Origin: Bacteroidales bacterium
GTDB lineage: Bacteria > Bacteroidota > Bacteroidia > Bacteroidales > GCA-2748055
Direction of reading: 5' to 3'
Assembly (NCBI GenBank): GCA_021738565.1
Contig: JAIPBT010000004.1
Span: 61,482-125,481, forward strand
DNA length: 64,000 bases
The notes under the pieces are model-generated. The model worked only from the letters and a program-made list of their open reading frames with translations. It was not told the DNA's origin and did not search any database. The position numbers and the translations under genes are program-made. This document shows positions 45,803 to 55,186 of the stretch, piece by piece (within the stretch, counting starts at the first letter, position 1; each line of letters begins with the position of its first letter).

Positions 45803-47068
45803 TTATTTCTTTTCAGGTTTTCTTACCACGACCTTATACAATTTGTCAGATCTTCTTACCGGTATATTCAGAGGAAAAGAACATTTGTCACCCTTTTTCG
45901 CTCTTTCAACCATTTTATCATTTACCCGCAACTCTTTTATGCTGTAATCAACAACGCCTGTTGTTGGTCCAATGATCAGAAGGTTGTCATTAACATGAAA
46001 TTCCCCGCTTTCAATAAGAAATTCAGCAACACCGATCTTGTCGAAATAATTGGTGCCCTTGCCCAGGTAAATTTTACGCGTTTTTGCTGCAGAGCCGTAT
46101 ACTTCACTCCATTCCCCCAGGCGCTGACCCAAATAGTATCCGTCCCAGAATCCGCGATTGAAAACATTGCTTAACCGGTCCTTCCAGTTTTCGATTTTTT
46201 CACGGGTATATTCACCGCTGAAATAAGCCCTTACAGCTTCATCGTAACAGGAAACTACTGTTTTGACATATTCCGGAGACCTGGCCCTTCCCTCTATTTT
46301 TAACACGGTGACTCCGGAATCAAGGATTTTGTTCAAAAAATGGATCGTGGAAAGGTCCTTTGGCGACATAATGTTCCTGTTATCCACCTCCAGTTCAATG
46401 TTCCGTTCCTTATCAGTTACAATATAGGATGTACGGCAGACCTGGAAACAGTCTCCACGATTGGCAGAATGGTTGTGCTCATGCAGGCTCAGATAACATT
46501 TGCCACTGATGGCCATACACAATGCGCCATGAATGAACATTTCGATCCTTATCAACTTCCCGGAGGGTCCACGTATATCATCCCGTTGTATGGCATCGTT
46601 TATTTGTGTCACCTGGTCAAGATCCAGTTCCCGGGCAAGAACCACCACATCGGCATAATTTGAATAAAACTTCAAAGATTCTATGTTGCTGATGTTTAAT
46701 TGGGTAGACAGGTGTATTTCAACTCTAGATTTAAGGGCATATTCAAGCGCTGACTGGTCCGACACGATTACTGCATTTACACCATGAAATTTTGAAAGAT
46801 CGATGATCCTGTGCATCTCCTGCAGTTCATGGTTGTATACAACGGTATTTAATGTGAGGTAAGTTTTTAATCCATATTCCCTGGCGATTTTAGTTATTTC
46901 CGGAAGGTCATCCCCGGTGAAATTTGCTGAAGACCTTGCCCGCATATTCAATTCCCCGATGCCAAAATAGACCGAATCAGCACCAGCCTGTATTGCAGCC
47001 ATAAGGGATTCATAGGAACCGGCAGGCGCCATAATCTCAACATCTTCCCTCTTTTTCAATCGTTTCAT
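45803..47068 (-). CDS. U32 family peptidase-like protein, TrhP type
   Basis: A 421-residue U32 protein of the YegQ/TrhP group, which is involved with prephenate-dependent 5-hydroxyuridine formation in tRNA. Family features are MAAIQAGADSVYFGIGELNMRA near 20, HGALCMAISGKCYLS near 175 and the cysteine set in ANRGDCFQVCR, plus KIEGRARSPEYV. It is convergent with the histidine kinase with one intervening base. Peptidase activity is doubtful for this subgroup. Confidence 0.88.
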   Translation of the reverse strand: MKRLKKREDVEIMAPAGSYESLMAAIQAGADSVYFGIGELNMRARSSANFTGDDLPEITKIAREYGLKTYLTLNTVVYNHELQEMHRIIDLSKFHGVNAVIVSDQSALEYALKSRVEIHLSTQLNISNIESLKFYSNYADVVVLARELDLDQVTQINDAIQRDDIRGPSGKLIRIEMFIHGALCMAISGKCYLSLHEHNHSANRGDCFQVCRTSYIVTDKERNIELEVDNRNIMSPKDLSTIHFLNKILDSGVTVLKIEGRARSPEYVKTVVSCYDEAVRAYFSGEYTREKIENWKDRLSNVFNRGFWDGYYLGQRLGEWSEVYGSAAKTRKIYLGKGTNYFDKIGVAEFLIESGEFHVNDNLLIIGPTTGVVDYSIKELRVNDKMVERAKKGDKCSFPLNIPVRRSDKLYKVVVRKPEKK

Positions 47069-47073
47069 AATTA

Positions 47074-47081
47074 CAAAGATA
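47074..47081 (-). promoter_or_regulatory. Possible -7 box of the U32 gene
   Basis: TATCTTTG on the minus strand matches TAnnTTTG and is only 5 bases from the ATG at 47068, implying an almost leaderless transcript. Confidence 0.4.
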
Positions 47082-47247
47082 AGTCAACACTTTGTATATT
47101 TATATACCAAAATGCATGGTATGACCTATATCTCCGGGATGGAGTTCATGCCTGAAACCAAATCCGGTTATAAAGGAAAGGGTTGGACTGAACGAACAGG
47201 AAAAGCAGGTCTAAAGGTCAATATCGGACCAATTCAACCGAAAGGTA

Positions 47248-48012
47248 TTATTCAAACAGACCATTTAAAAGTGAACGTCCTTCTTTCCTTACATTTTTGC
47301 CGTATGGTGAAAGTGCCTGGACAAGCTTTCTAATAGGCATCGATTGCAGCCAAACCGTACCGGTTCCATTCAGGGTGGCAAGGAACAATCCTTCACCTCC
47401 AAAAACCATGGATCTTAAATTTCCAGCAGCTTCAACATTGAAATCAATCCCGGCTGTAAAGCCTACAATGCAACCGGTATCCACCCTCAACTTTTCATTT
47501 TCAAAGCGCTTTTCTATGACCGTTCCACCTGCATGGATAAAGGCTTTACCGGTTCCCTCCAGTCGCTGCAATATAAAACCCTCACCACCAACCAATCCTG
47601 CTCCAATCCGCCTGTTAAAATGCAAAGATATCTTTGTCCCCAATGCTGCGCAGAGAAAAGCATCATTCTGGACGATTAGATTTCTTCCATAAAGATCCAG
47701 ATCAACGGGAATTATTTTCCCAGGGTAAGGGGCTGCAAAAGCAACTTTTTGCTTTTTTCGGGCTTGATTGGTAAAATGTGTAATAAACAGGGATTCCCCG
47801 GTAAGGACCCTGCTCCCGGCATCAATAATTTTATTCAGGACACCCGTGTTGGGCCGCGATCCGTCTCCCAGTCTGGTATCATAATTAATACCGTTGTCCA
47901 TATACATCATCGAACCGGCTTCAGCAATAACTGTTTCAGAAGGATCCAGTTCAATTTCAACAAGCTGGATATCATCCCCGATAATCCTGTAATCTATTTC
48001 ATGTGCGTTCAT
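47248..48012 (-). CDS. TIGR00266/AIM24 family protein
   Basis: A 254-residue beta-rich protein of the AIM24-like (TIGR00266) family, recognisable from ETVIAEAGSMMYMDNGI near 30, GEGFILQRLEGTGKAFIHAGGTV near 145 and GEGLFLATLNGTGTVWLQSMP near 210. Two similar halves fold as a tubular TRB-like structure. Biological role in bacteria is unknown. It begins 3 bases after the hybrid kinase stop. The 179-base gap on its downstream side, before the U32 start, holds only a dubious ORF. Confidence 0.88.
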   Translation of the reverse strand: MNAHEIDYRIIGDDIQLVEIELDPSETVIAEAGSMMYMDNGINYDTRLGDGSRPNTGVLNKIIDAGSRVLTGESLFITHFTNQARKKQKVAFAAPYPGKIIPVDLDLYGRNLIVQNDAFLCAALGTKISLHFNRRIGAGLVGGEGFILQRLEGTGKAFIHAGGTVIEKRFENEKLRVDTGCIVGFTAGIDFNVEAAGNLRSMVFGGEGLFLATLNGTGTVWLQSMPIRKLVQALSPYGKNVRKEGRSLLNGLFE

Positions 48013-48015
48013 GTT

Positions 48016-50859
48016 CTATTTTACTGAAGATGAAAATAACTTGATCAGCAATTGTTTCACGGTCTCTATTTTGACTGGTTTATCGATGTAATCATCCATG
48101 CCGGCAAGCACAGAATCTGCTTTTAATTCATCATTGCTTTCAGCAGACATTGCAATGATCGGGGTTTTTATCCCTTTTTTCCTTAAAATTTCAGTTGCTT
48201 CAAAACCATCCAGCTCTGGCATATAAAGGTCCATAAAAATTATATCATATTCTTTCCTGTCAGCCATTTCAACAGCCACTGCTCCGTTTTCTGCCAGTTC
48301 AATTTCATAACCGATGTTTTTGAAAATGGATTTGGCTACCTTCTGATTAATAATGTTGTCTTCTGCAAGCAATATCTTCAAATTCCCAGGAAGTGAATTA
48401 AGGATCGGGGCAATGGTTTTCTGGTCTTCGAGTCCGACAAATATTTCGCATAGAATATCATATAATTCTTTGCTTTCCAATGGTTCAACCAGGTAATGAT
48501 CTATATGTAATTTTCTTGAGATCTTGTAATTTCCAACCTGGTCATCATTAGAAACCATGATGATCGGAAATTTATCAGCCAGCCCCTTATCTTTCATTTT
48601 ATTGGCAACTGAAAAACCATCCATGTGGTTTTTATCTGCCATTACCAGTAACTGGTAGTCATTGTGCTTTGTTTTTATATGATGCATCAATGCATCCAAA
48701 GTACTCTCCTGGTAAATCCTGGCAATTATCTTAACTCCGAATTTTTTCAACCATTTGTAAACATTGCTCTTTGCCGGATCCGGCTCCTTGGTAATCATCA
48801 ATGCAGTTATCCGGTCAAGGGCTGTAATGCTGCTGTGATCAAATTCTTTTTCGATCTTTTCGGAAGAATAAACAGTGATGGTAAAAATAAATTTAGATCC
48901 CGGGGCATCATCAGAAATCGATATTCCGGAGGGGCTCTCCACCCTGATCTCTCCATTCATTAATTCTACCAATTGTTTGGAAATGGCAATCCCCAGGCCT
49001 GTCCCGCCGTATTTCCTGCTTATTGATCCCCTGGTTTGGGAATAATTATTGAATATGGTATTTATCTTGTCTGAAGGTATTCCGATTCCGGTATCTTCAA
49101 CCCGGAATAGCAACCGCAGCCTGTAATCATCAGTACTGAGGAGATCAGCTCCGATCACTATTTTTCCCTGTTCCGTAAATTTAATTGCATTGCTTACAAG
49201 ATTTGAAAATACCTGCCGTAGTCTAAACGGATCACCGATAAGTTTGTCAGGAATATTCTTGCTTATCGCCGTCTCAATTTTAAGCCCTTTTTCTGCGGCC
49301 AATCCATCAAAAAGACCAACAACAATGGAGATCTCTTCACTTAACCTGAACGGGATCTCTTCGAGCATCATTTTGCCTGCTTCAATTTTAGAAAAATCAA
49401 GAATATCATTGATAATGGTCATCAACAGGTCTGATGATTTTTTGATGAGCTGAACTTTTTCTTTCTCCTTTTCTGGCAATTCGGCCTGCAGCAGGTCCGA
49501 GACCATCCCTAAAATACCATTCATCGGAGTTCTGATCTCATGACTCATTGATGCAAGAAAATCTGATTTGGCATGATTTGCAGCCATCTCCTGTTTCCTT
49601 GACCGTTCAATGGTTGAAACATCAATCAATGCTATCAATCGCAATTCTTCTTCACCGATCCTCTTTACTTGTTCCATCCTGAATATTACTGTTTCAACCC
49701 CATCTTTATCATAGTACAAATAATCAATATTATTTCCCGATTCATTGTCATCATGGTTTAAAAATTTATTGGACAATAGAAATTGCCTTGTAAAATCCTT
49801 CCCCACCAGATTCTCAGTTTTTTCCACAAACAACATGCTTTGCGCAGTGCTGTTAATACTTCGGATTATGTTCTTATCGTCAAGTACCATGATCCCCACT
49901 GGAAAATTTTCTATGATCCTGCTTAAAAGATTTTCCGACGTCTGATGGATCTTTATTTTTCTATTCCTTCGTGAAATGACATAAAGCAGATAAGCGATCA
50001 ACCCCAGGTATATAAAAAATGAAGCCACTGCAACGCCAAGGTTCTTGTAGATAAAATATCTGTTGAATTCACTCTGGTTCGCTGAAAATATAATGCCAAG
50101 GCGCTTGTTAAAGATAGTAAGCGGATAATAAGAAGAGTGTACCGTGAATGTTTTGCCGGTTGTATCTGCTACTTCATGGCGGAGCGTACCCAAATTCAGC
50201 TCATCAATACTATCGGCCAGTGCATGAAGCGAACCAACCTGGGCAGGCTCAAAAAAATTGTTGGTCAATATTTTTGCATCAGAAGTAAGTACCCACTTCC
50301 AGGAAATGGTCCGATCCTCCGGGTAAAGAGAAAAAATATGGTCCGTAAATTTTTCAATATCAACTTCAACGATCAGGTTTCCACTGACTTTGTCGCCTTC
50401 AAAATATGGAAAGTAGTACAGGAATTTGTTCTCCTTCCTTTCCACTTTATCCCTTGGTGAAAGATTCTGCTGACGCTGCCTGGAAAATGTGTCGATCACA
50501 AAATTATCATCCTCATTCAAATAGAGTCCAAAATAATTTCTGTTGTCATCGTAAATTAAAATTTGTGTTATCAGATGCCTGTATTTTGAATAAAACAGTT
50601 CCAGGCTATGTTCCCTGTTTTCCAACTGCTCCCGGTCCTTGAATATCATTGAAAAATTATAATTGAACAACAGCTTGTTCAGATCATTTTCAAATGCATC
50701 AAGTTCCTCTTCCATTCTAATACCACACAAAACAGCCTGCTGCTCGATAGAGGAATTCAAAAAAGAAATGAACCGGCTGTTAACATTGAGAAATGAGAAA
50801 ACATTCAATGAAAGCAGGAATGCTACCAATGAAACAGAAAATAAAATCGTTTTCTTCAT
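48016..50859 (-). CDS. Hybrid histidine kinase with periplasmic sensor, PAS and receiver domains
   Basis: From the ATG at 50859 (MKKTILFSVSL) the protein has 947 aa. Order: transmembrane helix, periplasmic sensor of about 230 residues (Cache-like in length), second helix near 270, PAS near 310-410, HisKA with MSHEIRTPMNGILGM near 445, HATPase with NLVSNAIKFTEQ and GTGLGIAIS, a receiver-like domain without a normal Asp site (QLLVMADKNHMDGFS) and a final receiver with LLAEDNIINQK and the acceptor in IIFMDLYMPELDG near 870. No DNA-binding output, so it likely signals to another protein. Confidence 0.92.
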   Translation of the reverse strand: MKKTILFSVSLVAFLLSLNVFSFLNVNSRFISFLNSSIEQQAVLCGIRMEEELDAFENDLNKLLFNYNFSMIFKDREQLENREHSLELFYSKYRHLITQILIYDDNRNYFGLYLNEDDNFVIDTFSRQRQQNLSPRDKVERKENKFLYYFPYFEGDKVSGNLIVEVDIEKFTDHIFSLYPEDRTISWKWVLTSDAKILTNNFFEPAQVGSLHALADSIDELNLGTLRHEVADTTGKTFTVHSSYYPLTIFNKRLGIIFSANQSEFNRYFIYKNLGVAVASFFIYLGLIAYLLYVISRRNRKIKIHQTSENLLSRIIENFPVGIMVLDDKNIIRSINSTAQSMLFVEKTENLVGKDFTRQFLLSNKFLNHDDNESGNNIDYLYYDKDGVETVIFRMEQVKRIGEEELRLIALIDVSTIERSRKQEMAANHAKSDFLASMSHEIRTPMNGILGMVSDLLQAELPEKEKEKVQLIKKSSDLLMTIINDILDFSKIEAGKMMLEEIPFRLSEEISIVVGLFDGLAAEKGLKIETAISKNIPDKLIGDPFRLRQVFSNLVSNAIKFTEQGKIVIGADLLSTDDYRLRLLFRVEDTGIGIPSDKINTIFNNYSQTRGSISRKYGGTGLGIAISKQLVELMNGEIRVESPSGISISDDAPGSKFIFTITVYSSEKIEKEFDHSSITALDRITALMITKEPDPAKSNVYKWLKKFGVKIIARIYQESTLDALMHHIKTKHNDYQLLVMADKNHMDGFSVANKMKDKGLADKFPIIMVSNDDQVGNYKISRKLHIDHYLVEPLESKELYDILCEIFVGLEDQKTIAPILNSLPGNLKILLAEDNIINQKVAKSIFKNIGYEIELAENGAVAVEMADRKEYDIIFMDLYMPELDGFEATEILRKKGIKTPIIAMSAESNDELKADSVLAGMDDYIDKPVKIETVKQLLIKLFSSSVK

Positions 50860-50940
50860 TTGGGAAAAAATAAAAGACCCATGAGTCAAATACCTGTTCG
50901 TGAATTTTTAAAAATACATATTTCTGGTGATTTTCAAGAG

Positions 50941-51870
50941 CTATTTCCTGTATTTGTCACCAAGGTCTTCCAGCATGCTGATATAACTCCTGTATCGGGA
51001 AAGTCTGATTTTTCCCTGTTCTATTGCTTTCATTACTGCACATTCCGGCTCATTTAGATGCATACAATTGTTGTATTTACATTTTGCACTGAATTTAAAA
51101 ATCTCCGGGAAGAAATGAAACAATTCATCCTTTTCAATATCCACCATACCAAATCCTTTGATCCCCGGTGTATCGATAAGCCGAATGCCGGAGGACAGAA
51201 AAAACATTTCTGCAAAAGTAGTTGCATGCTGACCTGACTTATGATGATCTGATACATCCATGGTCTTTAGTTTAAGGCCGGGATCAAGCATATTGAGCAG
51301 GGTTGTTTTACCCACTCCCGAATTGCCCGCTATCACAGATGTCTTGTTGGTGAGATGTTCCACAATCAAATCAATATTAATCTGATTTTTCAAAGATGCA
51401 TCCAAACATTGATAACCTGTTTGTTCGTATGTTGAGATCAGTTCTTTCATCTCCTGCAATGTAGACTCGTCATAAATATCTGTCTTATTGAACAAGAGCA
51501 ACACCGGTATTCTGAAAGCTTCTGCAGAGACCAGGAACCTGTCAATAAATTCATACATTGTTTTTGGACGGATCAGGGTAATCATAAGAACGGCCTGATC
51601 AATATTTGCAGCGATGAGTTGGTATTCCTTTGATAGTTTGGGAGACCTTCTGATGATATAATTTTTTCTTGTGTGGATCTGTTCGATCACTCCGGTCTGT
51701 TCATTCTGCAAGATCCTGTATATAACAAAATCTCCAACTGCAACAGGATTGGTGGCTCTTATTCCTTTGATCCTGTAGGTGCCTTTAATTTTGCACGGAA
51801 CAACAACTCCTTCCTTATTCTTGATGTAATACCAGCTCCCGGTTGATTTTATGACGATACCTTTTTTCAC
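50941..51870 (-). CDS. rsgA: Ribosome small subunit-dependent GTPase
   Basis: Late 30S assembly GTPase with circularly permuted motifs: NKTD (G4) near 128, GNSGVGKTTL (G1) near 182 and DTPGIKGFG (G3) near 228. An N-terminal OB fold precedes them and the C-terminal zinc site is CKYNNCMHLNEPEC near 270. 309 aa is normal. It lies 81 bases upstream of the hybrid kinase. Confidence 0.95.
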   Translation of the reverse strand: MKKGIVIKSTGSWYYIKNKEGVVVPCKIKGTYRIKGIRATNPVAVGDFVIYRILQNEQTGVIEQIHTRKNYIIRRSPKLSKEYQLIAANIDQAVLMITLIRPKTMYEFIDRFLVSAEAFRIPVLLLFNKTDIYDESTLQEMKELISTYEQTGYQCLDASLKNQINIDLIVEHLTNKTSVIAGNSGVGKTTLLNMLDPGLKLKTMDVSDHHKSGQHATTFAEMFFLSSGIRLIDTPGIKGFGMVDIEKDELFHFFPEIFKFSAKCKYNNCMHLNEPECAVMKAIEQGKIRLSRYRSYISMLEDLGDKYRK

Positions 51871-52065
51871 ATATTTGTTTTCGCTAAAATACGAAAAAGA
51901 GTTTTATTGGAACCAGCCTCATTTGAAATGTATAAATCCTCCGGGGGAACAATATAGCAGAGGAATAAAAAGCAAAACAGGATAAACACAGATGAAGTAA
52001 TTTTTTTTTTGCCAATATAAACTGGTGATAAATAATGATATATGAACAGTGGGCCTCAGAATCTA

Positions 52066-53133
52066 TTATTCCTGATTAACAGGAGCTGTAAAATTCAACA
52101 GGCGCGACCTGAAATGAATGCCGGAGATGGTACCTTCTTCATCCTTGCTCGCCATCAATTTCGCATCGGTACCTGCAACCCTGTTCAGTTCTTTTAACCC
52201 GTTGCTCGCAATACTGTATAGCAATTCATCATCGTTTTCGATCAACCGGCTGATTCGTTGTATTTGTTGACGAGCCATCTCTTCCAGTGATAGTGATGAG
52301 ATGCTGACCGATGGGGGGTTGACCGGTTCCGGAACAATCCTGTCATATTTTACATTGACATTCTGAAACAAAGGCCTTTCGAGTCCCAGCCGGGCCAATG
52401 TATATGATTCTTCTTTCCTTCTGTCCAGTTCATCAGGAATTTCCTGTTGTTTTCTTTTTTCATTGATCTGCTTTGCCTTTTTTATATCCATGACGGGTAC
52501 AGGAGCCTTATTGTTCCTGATCACTTTCAATGTGGATGATTCCTGTACAGGTAATTTCCCCTTGATACTTTCCTTAGCAGCATTCAATTCCTTTTCCGGC
52601 TCAATGAATGCTGCCATTTCTGTTGGTTTTTCAGTATCCGGATTAATGAATACCACCATCAGAAAAACTGCAGCGGCAGCGGCAACAGGAACCAGGTACC
52701 TCAAATAAATGATTCCTTTTTTACTTTTTTTCAATGCTGATTTCCCGCCATATTTATATTTCCCGGGAATGAGAAATGCTCTTTTAAAAAGTTCAAATTT
52801 AGCAGCTTGTCGTGGATTCAAATCAATGTATGACTCAAATTCTATTTTCTGTACCTCTGTCAGATCTCCTTCAAGGTAAGCAATGCAAAACATTTCAAAA
52901 TTATCAGAAGTAAAGGGATCTTCACTGCCGGGGATTATTTTCCTTAGCTTTTCCTTTCCATCGAAACGGATATCTTCTGCCGGTAGTTTTTGAAGCCTGA
53001 ATGAATCCAGTTCCTTTGTCAGATCAGGATTGAACTTCAGAAATCTATGCAATATCTCCTCTTCTGAAGGAGAAAGCCTGCCCTCCAGGTGATCAAGAAA
53101 ATACTGTTCATAATTATTCCTGTTAATATTCAT
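52066..53133 (-). CDS. Putative anti-sigma factor-like membrane protein
   Basis: A 355-residue protein with a single transmembrane helix near 128-146 (LVPVAAAAAVFLMVVFI). The N-terminal cytoplasmic part has two repeats of a motif seen in Bacteroidota anti-sigma-like proteins: YEQYFLDHLEGRLSPSEEEIL and FCIAYLEGDLTEVQKIEFESYI, each followed by a PxLxxELD/PRQAAKFE-like segment. No zinc ligands. The rest is a low-complexity, probably periplasmic region. Its position just after an ECF sigma gene (14 bases) supports the role. The ATG at 53133 is preferred over the GTG. Confidence 0.75.
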   Translation of the reverse strand: MNINRNNYEQYFLDHLEGRLSPSEEEILHRFLKFNPDLTKELDSFRLQKLPAEDIRFDGKEKLRKIIPGSEDPFTSDNFEMFCIAYLEGDLTEVQKIEFESYIDLNPRQAAKFELFKRAFLIPGKYKYGGKSALKKSKKGIIYLRYLVPVAAAAAVFLMVVFINPDTEKPTEMAAFIEPEKELNAAKESIKGKLPVQESSTLKVIRNNKAPVPVMDIKKAKQINEKRKQQEIPDELDRRKEESYTLARLGLERPLFQNVNVKYDRIVPEPVNPPSVSISSLSLEEMARQQIQRISRLIENDDELLYSIASNGLKELNRVAGTDAKLMASKDEEGTISGIHFRSRLLNFTAPVNQE

Positions 53134-53147
53134 GGCTGTAAGCACTA

Positions 53148-53633
53148 TTATATTATGTTCTCTATCCTGACAAGGTAATTTTTCAGGTGCAACCTGCCCC
53201 TGTAAATGTAAACTTTCACCTGCGACTCCTTCAGTCCCGTTACCTCTCCTATTTCCTCATAGGAATATCCCTCATAATCCCTCAGTAATATTACAGTTCG
53301 TTGAATTTCAGGCAGTCTTGACAAAGCCTGTCCCAACAATTCGCCGATATCCGTGTACTGTTCTTCATGCTTGTAGCTGTACTCCTCTGAAATCCCGAAT
53401 TCAGCATGCCTGTTTTCCTTTTTCAACAAATCAAGCATGGTATGATATCCCGCTGTGAAAAGGTATGATTTCACCTTTTTGCTGTCTACATTTTCAATTT
53501 TCATCCAAAGTTTTTCAAATGTTTCCTGTACCACATCATTTGCAAGTTCCTCATTCCTTGAATTCTTCAGAATGAACCTGTACAAATTATCTGCATAGAG
53601 ATCAATCGTTTTGTTGTAATCTTCTACTGTCAT
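53148..53633 (-). CDS. ECF-type RNA polymerase sigma factor
   Basis: A 161-residue sigma-70 factor with region 2 (LYRFILKNSRNEELANDVVQETFEKLW, about 16-42) and region 4 (LPEIQRTVILLRDYEGYSYEEIGEVTGLKESQVKVYIYRGRL, about 110-150). It lies upstream of the anti-sigma-like gene and is divergent from the TetR gene. The upstream region has a GTAAC-N16-CGTC element, an ECF-type promoter suggesting autoregulation. Confidence 0.93.
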   Translation of the reverse strand: MTVEDYNKTIDLYADNLYRFILKNSRNEELANDVVQETFEKLWMKIENVDSKKVKSYLFTAGYHTMLDLLKKENRHAEFGISEEYSYKHEEQYTDIGELLGQALSRLPEIQRTVILLRDYEGYSYEEIGEVTGLKESQVKVYIYRGRLHLKNYLVRIENII

Positions 53634-53658
53634 ATTCAGCCCGGGAGTTCGTAATTAA

Positions 53659-53683
53659 GACGGATTAATTTATAAAAAGTTAC
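53659..53683 (-). promoter_or_regulatory. ECF-type promoter of the sigma gene
   Basis: On the minus strand GTAAC (53683-53679), a 16-base spacer and CGTC (53662-53659) fit the -35/-10 layout of ECF promoters (AAC in -35, CGTC in -10). It lies 26 bases before the sigma start codon, suitable for autoregulation. Confidence 0.5.
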
Positions 53684-53724
53684 AGCAGCCAGAGAATATT
53701 TTTATCATTTTTTTTTTAAAAAAC

Positions 53725-53768
53725 TTGACAATGACATATCAATTATTTTATCTTTGAACGAACGTTTA
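53725..53768 (+). promoter_or_regulatory. Promoter and palindromic operator of the TetR operon
   Basis: TTG (53725-53727), a 21-base spacer and TATCTTTG (53749-53756) form a Bacteroidota promoter. The palindrome TGAACGAACGTTTA (53755-53768; core AACG-AA-CGTT) overlaps the end of the -7 box and the expected transcription start, a good position for repression by the TetR protein 10 bases downstream. Confidence 0.6.
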
Positions 53769-53777
53769 ATCATAAAC

Positions 53778-54368
53778 ATGCCGAGAACACCTGCACAATT
53801 CAATAAAATCAGGCAAAAAAGAAAGCTTCAGATCATGAAAACAGCGCTGGATCTTTTTGCAAAGGAAGGTTACGGTCATGTTACCATTGCCATGCTGGCA
53901 GATAATGCCGGGATATCCAGGGGCCTAATGTACAACTATTTCGAAAGCAAAGATCAATTGCTGAAGGAGCTTCTGAACAATGCCATTGAATACATCATGG
54001 AATCCTTTGATCCAAATCAAGATGGCATACTGACCCCGGATGAGTTTGAATTATTTATTCGAAAGACCTTTAAACTAATGCGCGATGAAGGAGATTTCTT
54101 CAGAAAATTTTTCAGCATGATTATACAACCGAATGTTAAGTTATTGCTCAGGGACAGCGCGATGAAAGACCTCATGATTGAATATTTTGAGGTCTTTACC
54201 GCATATTTCAAAAAGCAGGGATTTGAAGATCCGCCCCTTGAAGTATTCAATCTCTCAGTATTGATTGAAGGATTCGGCATCATGATGCTCTTCTATGACG
54301 ACATCAGTCAAATACCGGAATCTCTTTTCAAAAAATTTGAAGAAAGGATCATCGAAAAATACACATAA
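53778..54368 (+). CDS. TetR/AcrR family regulator
   Basis: About 196 aa from the ATG at 53778 (MPRTPAQFNKIRQKRK); the track's upstream TTG is in the promoter region. The helix-turn-helix is ALDLFAKEGYGHVTIAMLADNAGISRGLMYNYFESKDQLL (about 23-62). The C-terminal domain probably binds a hydrophobic ligand. An insertion reads FDPNQDGILTPDEFELF, which looks like an EF-hand loop (DPNQDGILTPDE), unusual for this family. It begins the operon that carries the LolA-like, FtsX and ABC genes, 6 bases before the next. Confidence 0.9.
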   Translation: MPRTPAQFNKIRQKRKLQIMKTALDLFAKEGYGHVTIAMLADNAGISRGLMYNYFESKDQLLKELLNNAIEYIMESFDPNQDGILTPDEFELFIRKTFKLMRDEGDFFRKFFSMIIQPNVKLLLRDSAMKDLMIEYFEVFTAYFKKQGFEDPPLEVFNLSVLIEGFGIMMLFYDDISQIPESLFKKFEERIIEKYT

Positions 54369-54374
54369 TTAATT

Positions 54375-55133
54375 ATGAAACACCATACTATAATAGCAGC
54401 ACTACTTGTATTTCTGGGGTCTGTTTCTGTTTCAGCCCAGGACTTAAAAGCAAAAGAGATCATTCAAAAAGCCGACGACAAATTCAACGGTGAAGAGTCG
54501 GGCATATCAGAAATGGCAATGACAATTGTCCGCCCAACCTGGGAAAGAACCGTCGAATTCAAGAGCTGGAGCAAAGGATCTGAAAATTCTCTGACGCTGA
54601 TCACGGCCCCGGCATCAGAAAAGGGACAGACTTTTTTAAAGAGAGGCAATGAAATGTGGAGCTGGAATCCATCCATCAGCCGCTTGATCAAACTGCCTCC
54701 TTCGATGATGTCCCAGGGATGGATGGGGTCTGACTATACCAATGATGATATTTTAAAGGAATCATCGATGGTAAACGATTACATGCATGAATTAACCGGA
54801 GTAGAATCCGTCGACGGGCGTGAATGCTATAAAATCAAGATGACAGCCAAAGAGAATGCAGCAGTAATATGGGGGCATCAGATAAGATGGATAGGCAAAG
54901 AGGATTTTCTTTTTATTAAGGCCGAATTGTATGATGAGGACGGATACCTCATACGTACTGAAACCGGGAAAGAGATTAAAATGATGGATGGTCGCCTGAT
55001 ACCAACCAGAATTGAATTGATCCCTGAGGAGGAAGAGGGGCATAAAACCATTATTCACATTAAAGACATTCAGTTCAATGCTGACATTCCGGATTCCTTC
55101 TTCTCCCAGCAAAACATGAAACGTATCCGCTGA
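54375..55133 (+). CDS. LolA-like outer membrane lipoprotein-sorting family protein
   Basis: A periplasmic protein of 252 aa with signal peptide MKHHTIIAALLVFLGSVSVSAQ. The mature part is a COG2834-type (LolA/LolB-like) half barrel: MAMTIVRPTWERTVEFKSWSKG, ITAPASEKGQTFLKRGNEMWSWNP and IKLPPSMMSQGWMGSDYTNDDIL are typical of this subgroup, which is not LolA itself but a relative found with RND or ABC exporters. Probably a carrier for a lipid or hydrophobic molecule across the periplasm. It precedes the permease genes in the same operon. Confidence 0.88.
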   Translation: MKHHTIIAALLVFLGSVSVSAQDLKAKEIIQKADDKFNGEESGISEMAMTIVRPTWERTVEFKSWSKGSENSLTLITAPASEKGQTFLKRGNEMWSWNPSISRLIKLPPSMMSQGWMGSDYTNDDILKESSMVNDYMHELTGVESVDGRECYKIKMTAKENAAVIWGHQIRWIGKEDFLFIKAELYDEDGYLIRTETGKEIKMMDGRLIPTRIELIPEEEEGHKTIIHIKDIQFNADIPDSFFSQQNMKRIR

Positions 55134-55186
55134 TTATCAAATATCGGAGATGAAAAGTGAAGCTATTACGGAATTAACATAAGATT

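Noticed and set aside
47091-47112. TGTATATTTATATACC as a further ARG box
   Set aside because: Resembles the argR boxes on one side only, is single, and is next to genes unrelated to arginine.
47112-47333. 73-aa plus-strand ORF between the U32 and AIM24 genes
   Set aside because: Overlaps the AIM24-like gene end on the other strand and has no recognisable feature.
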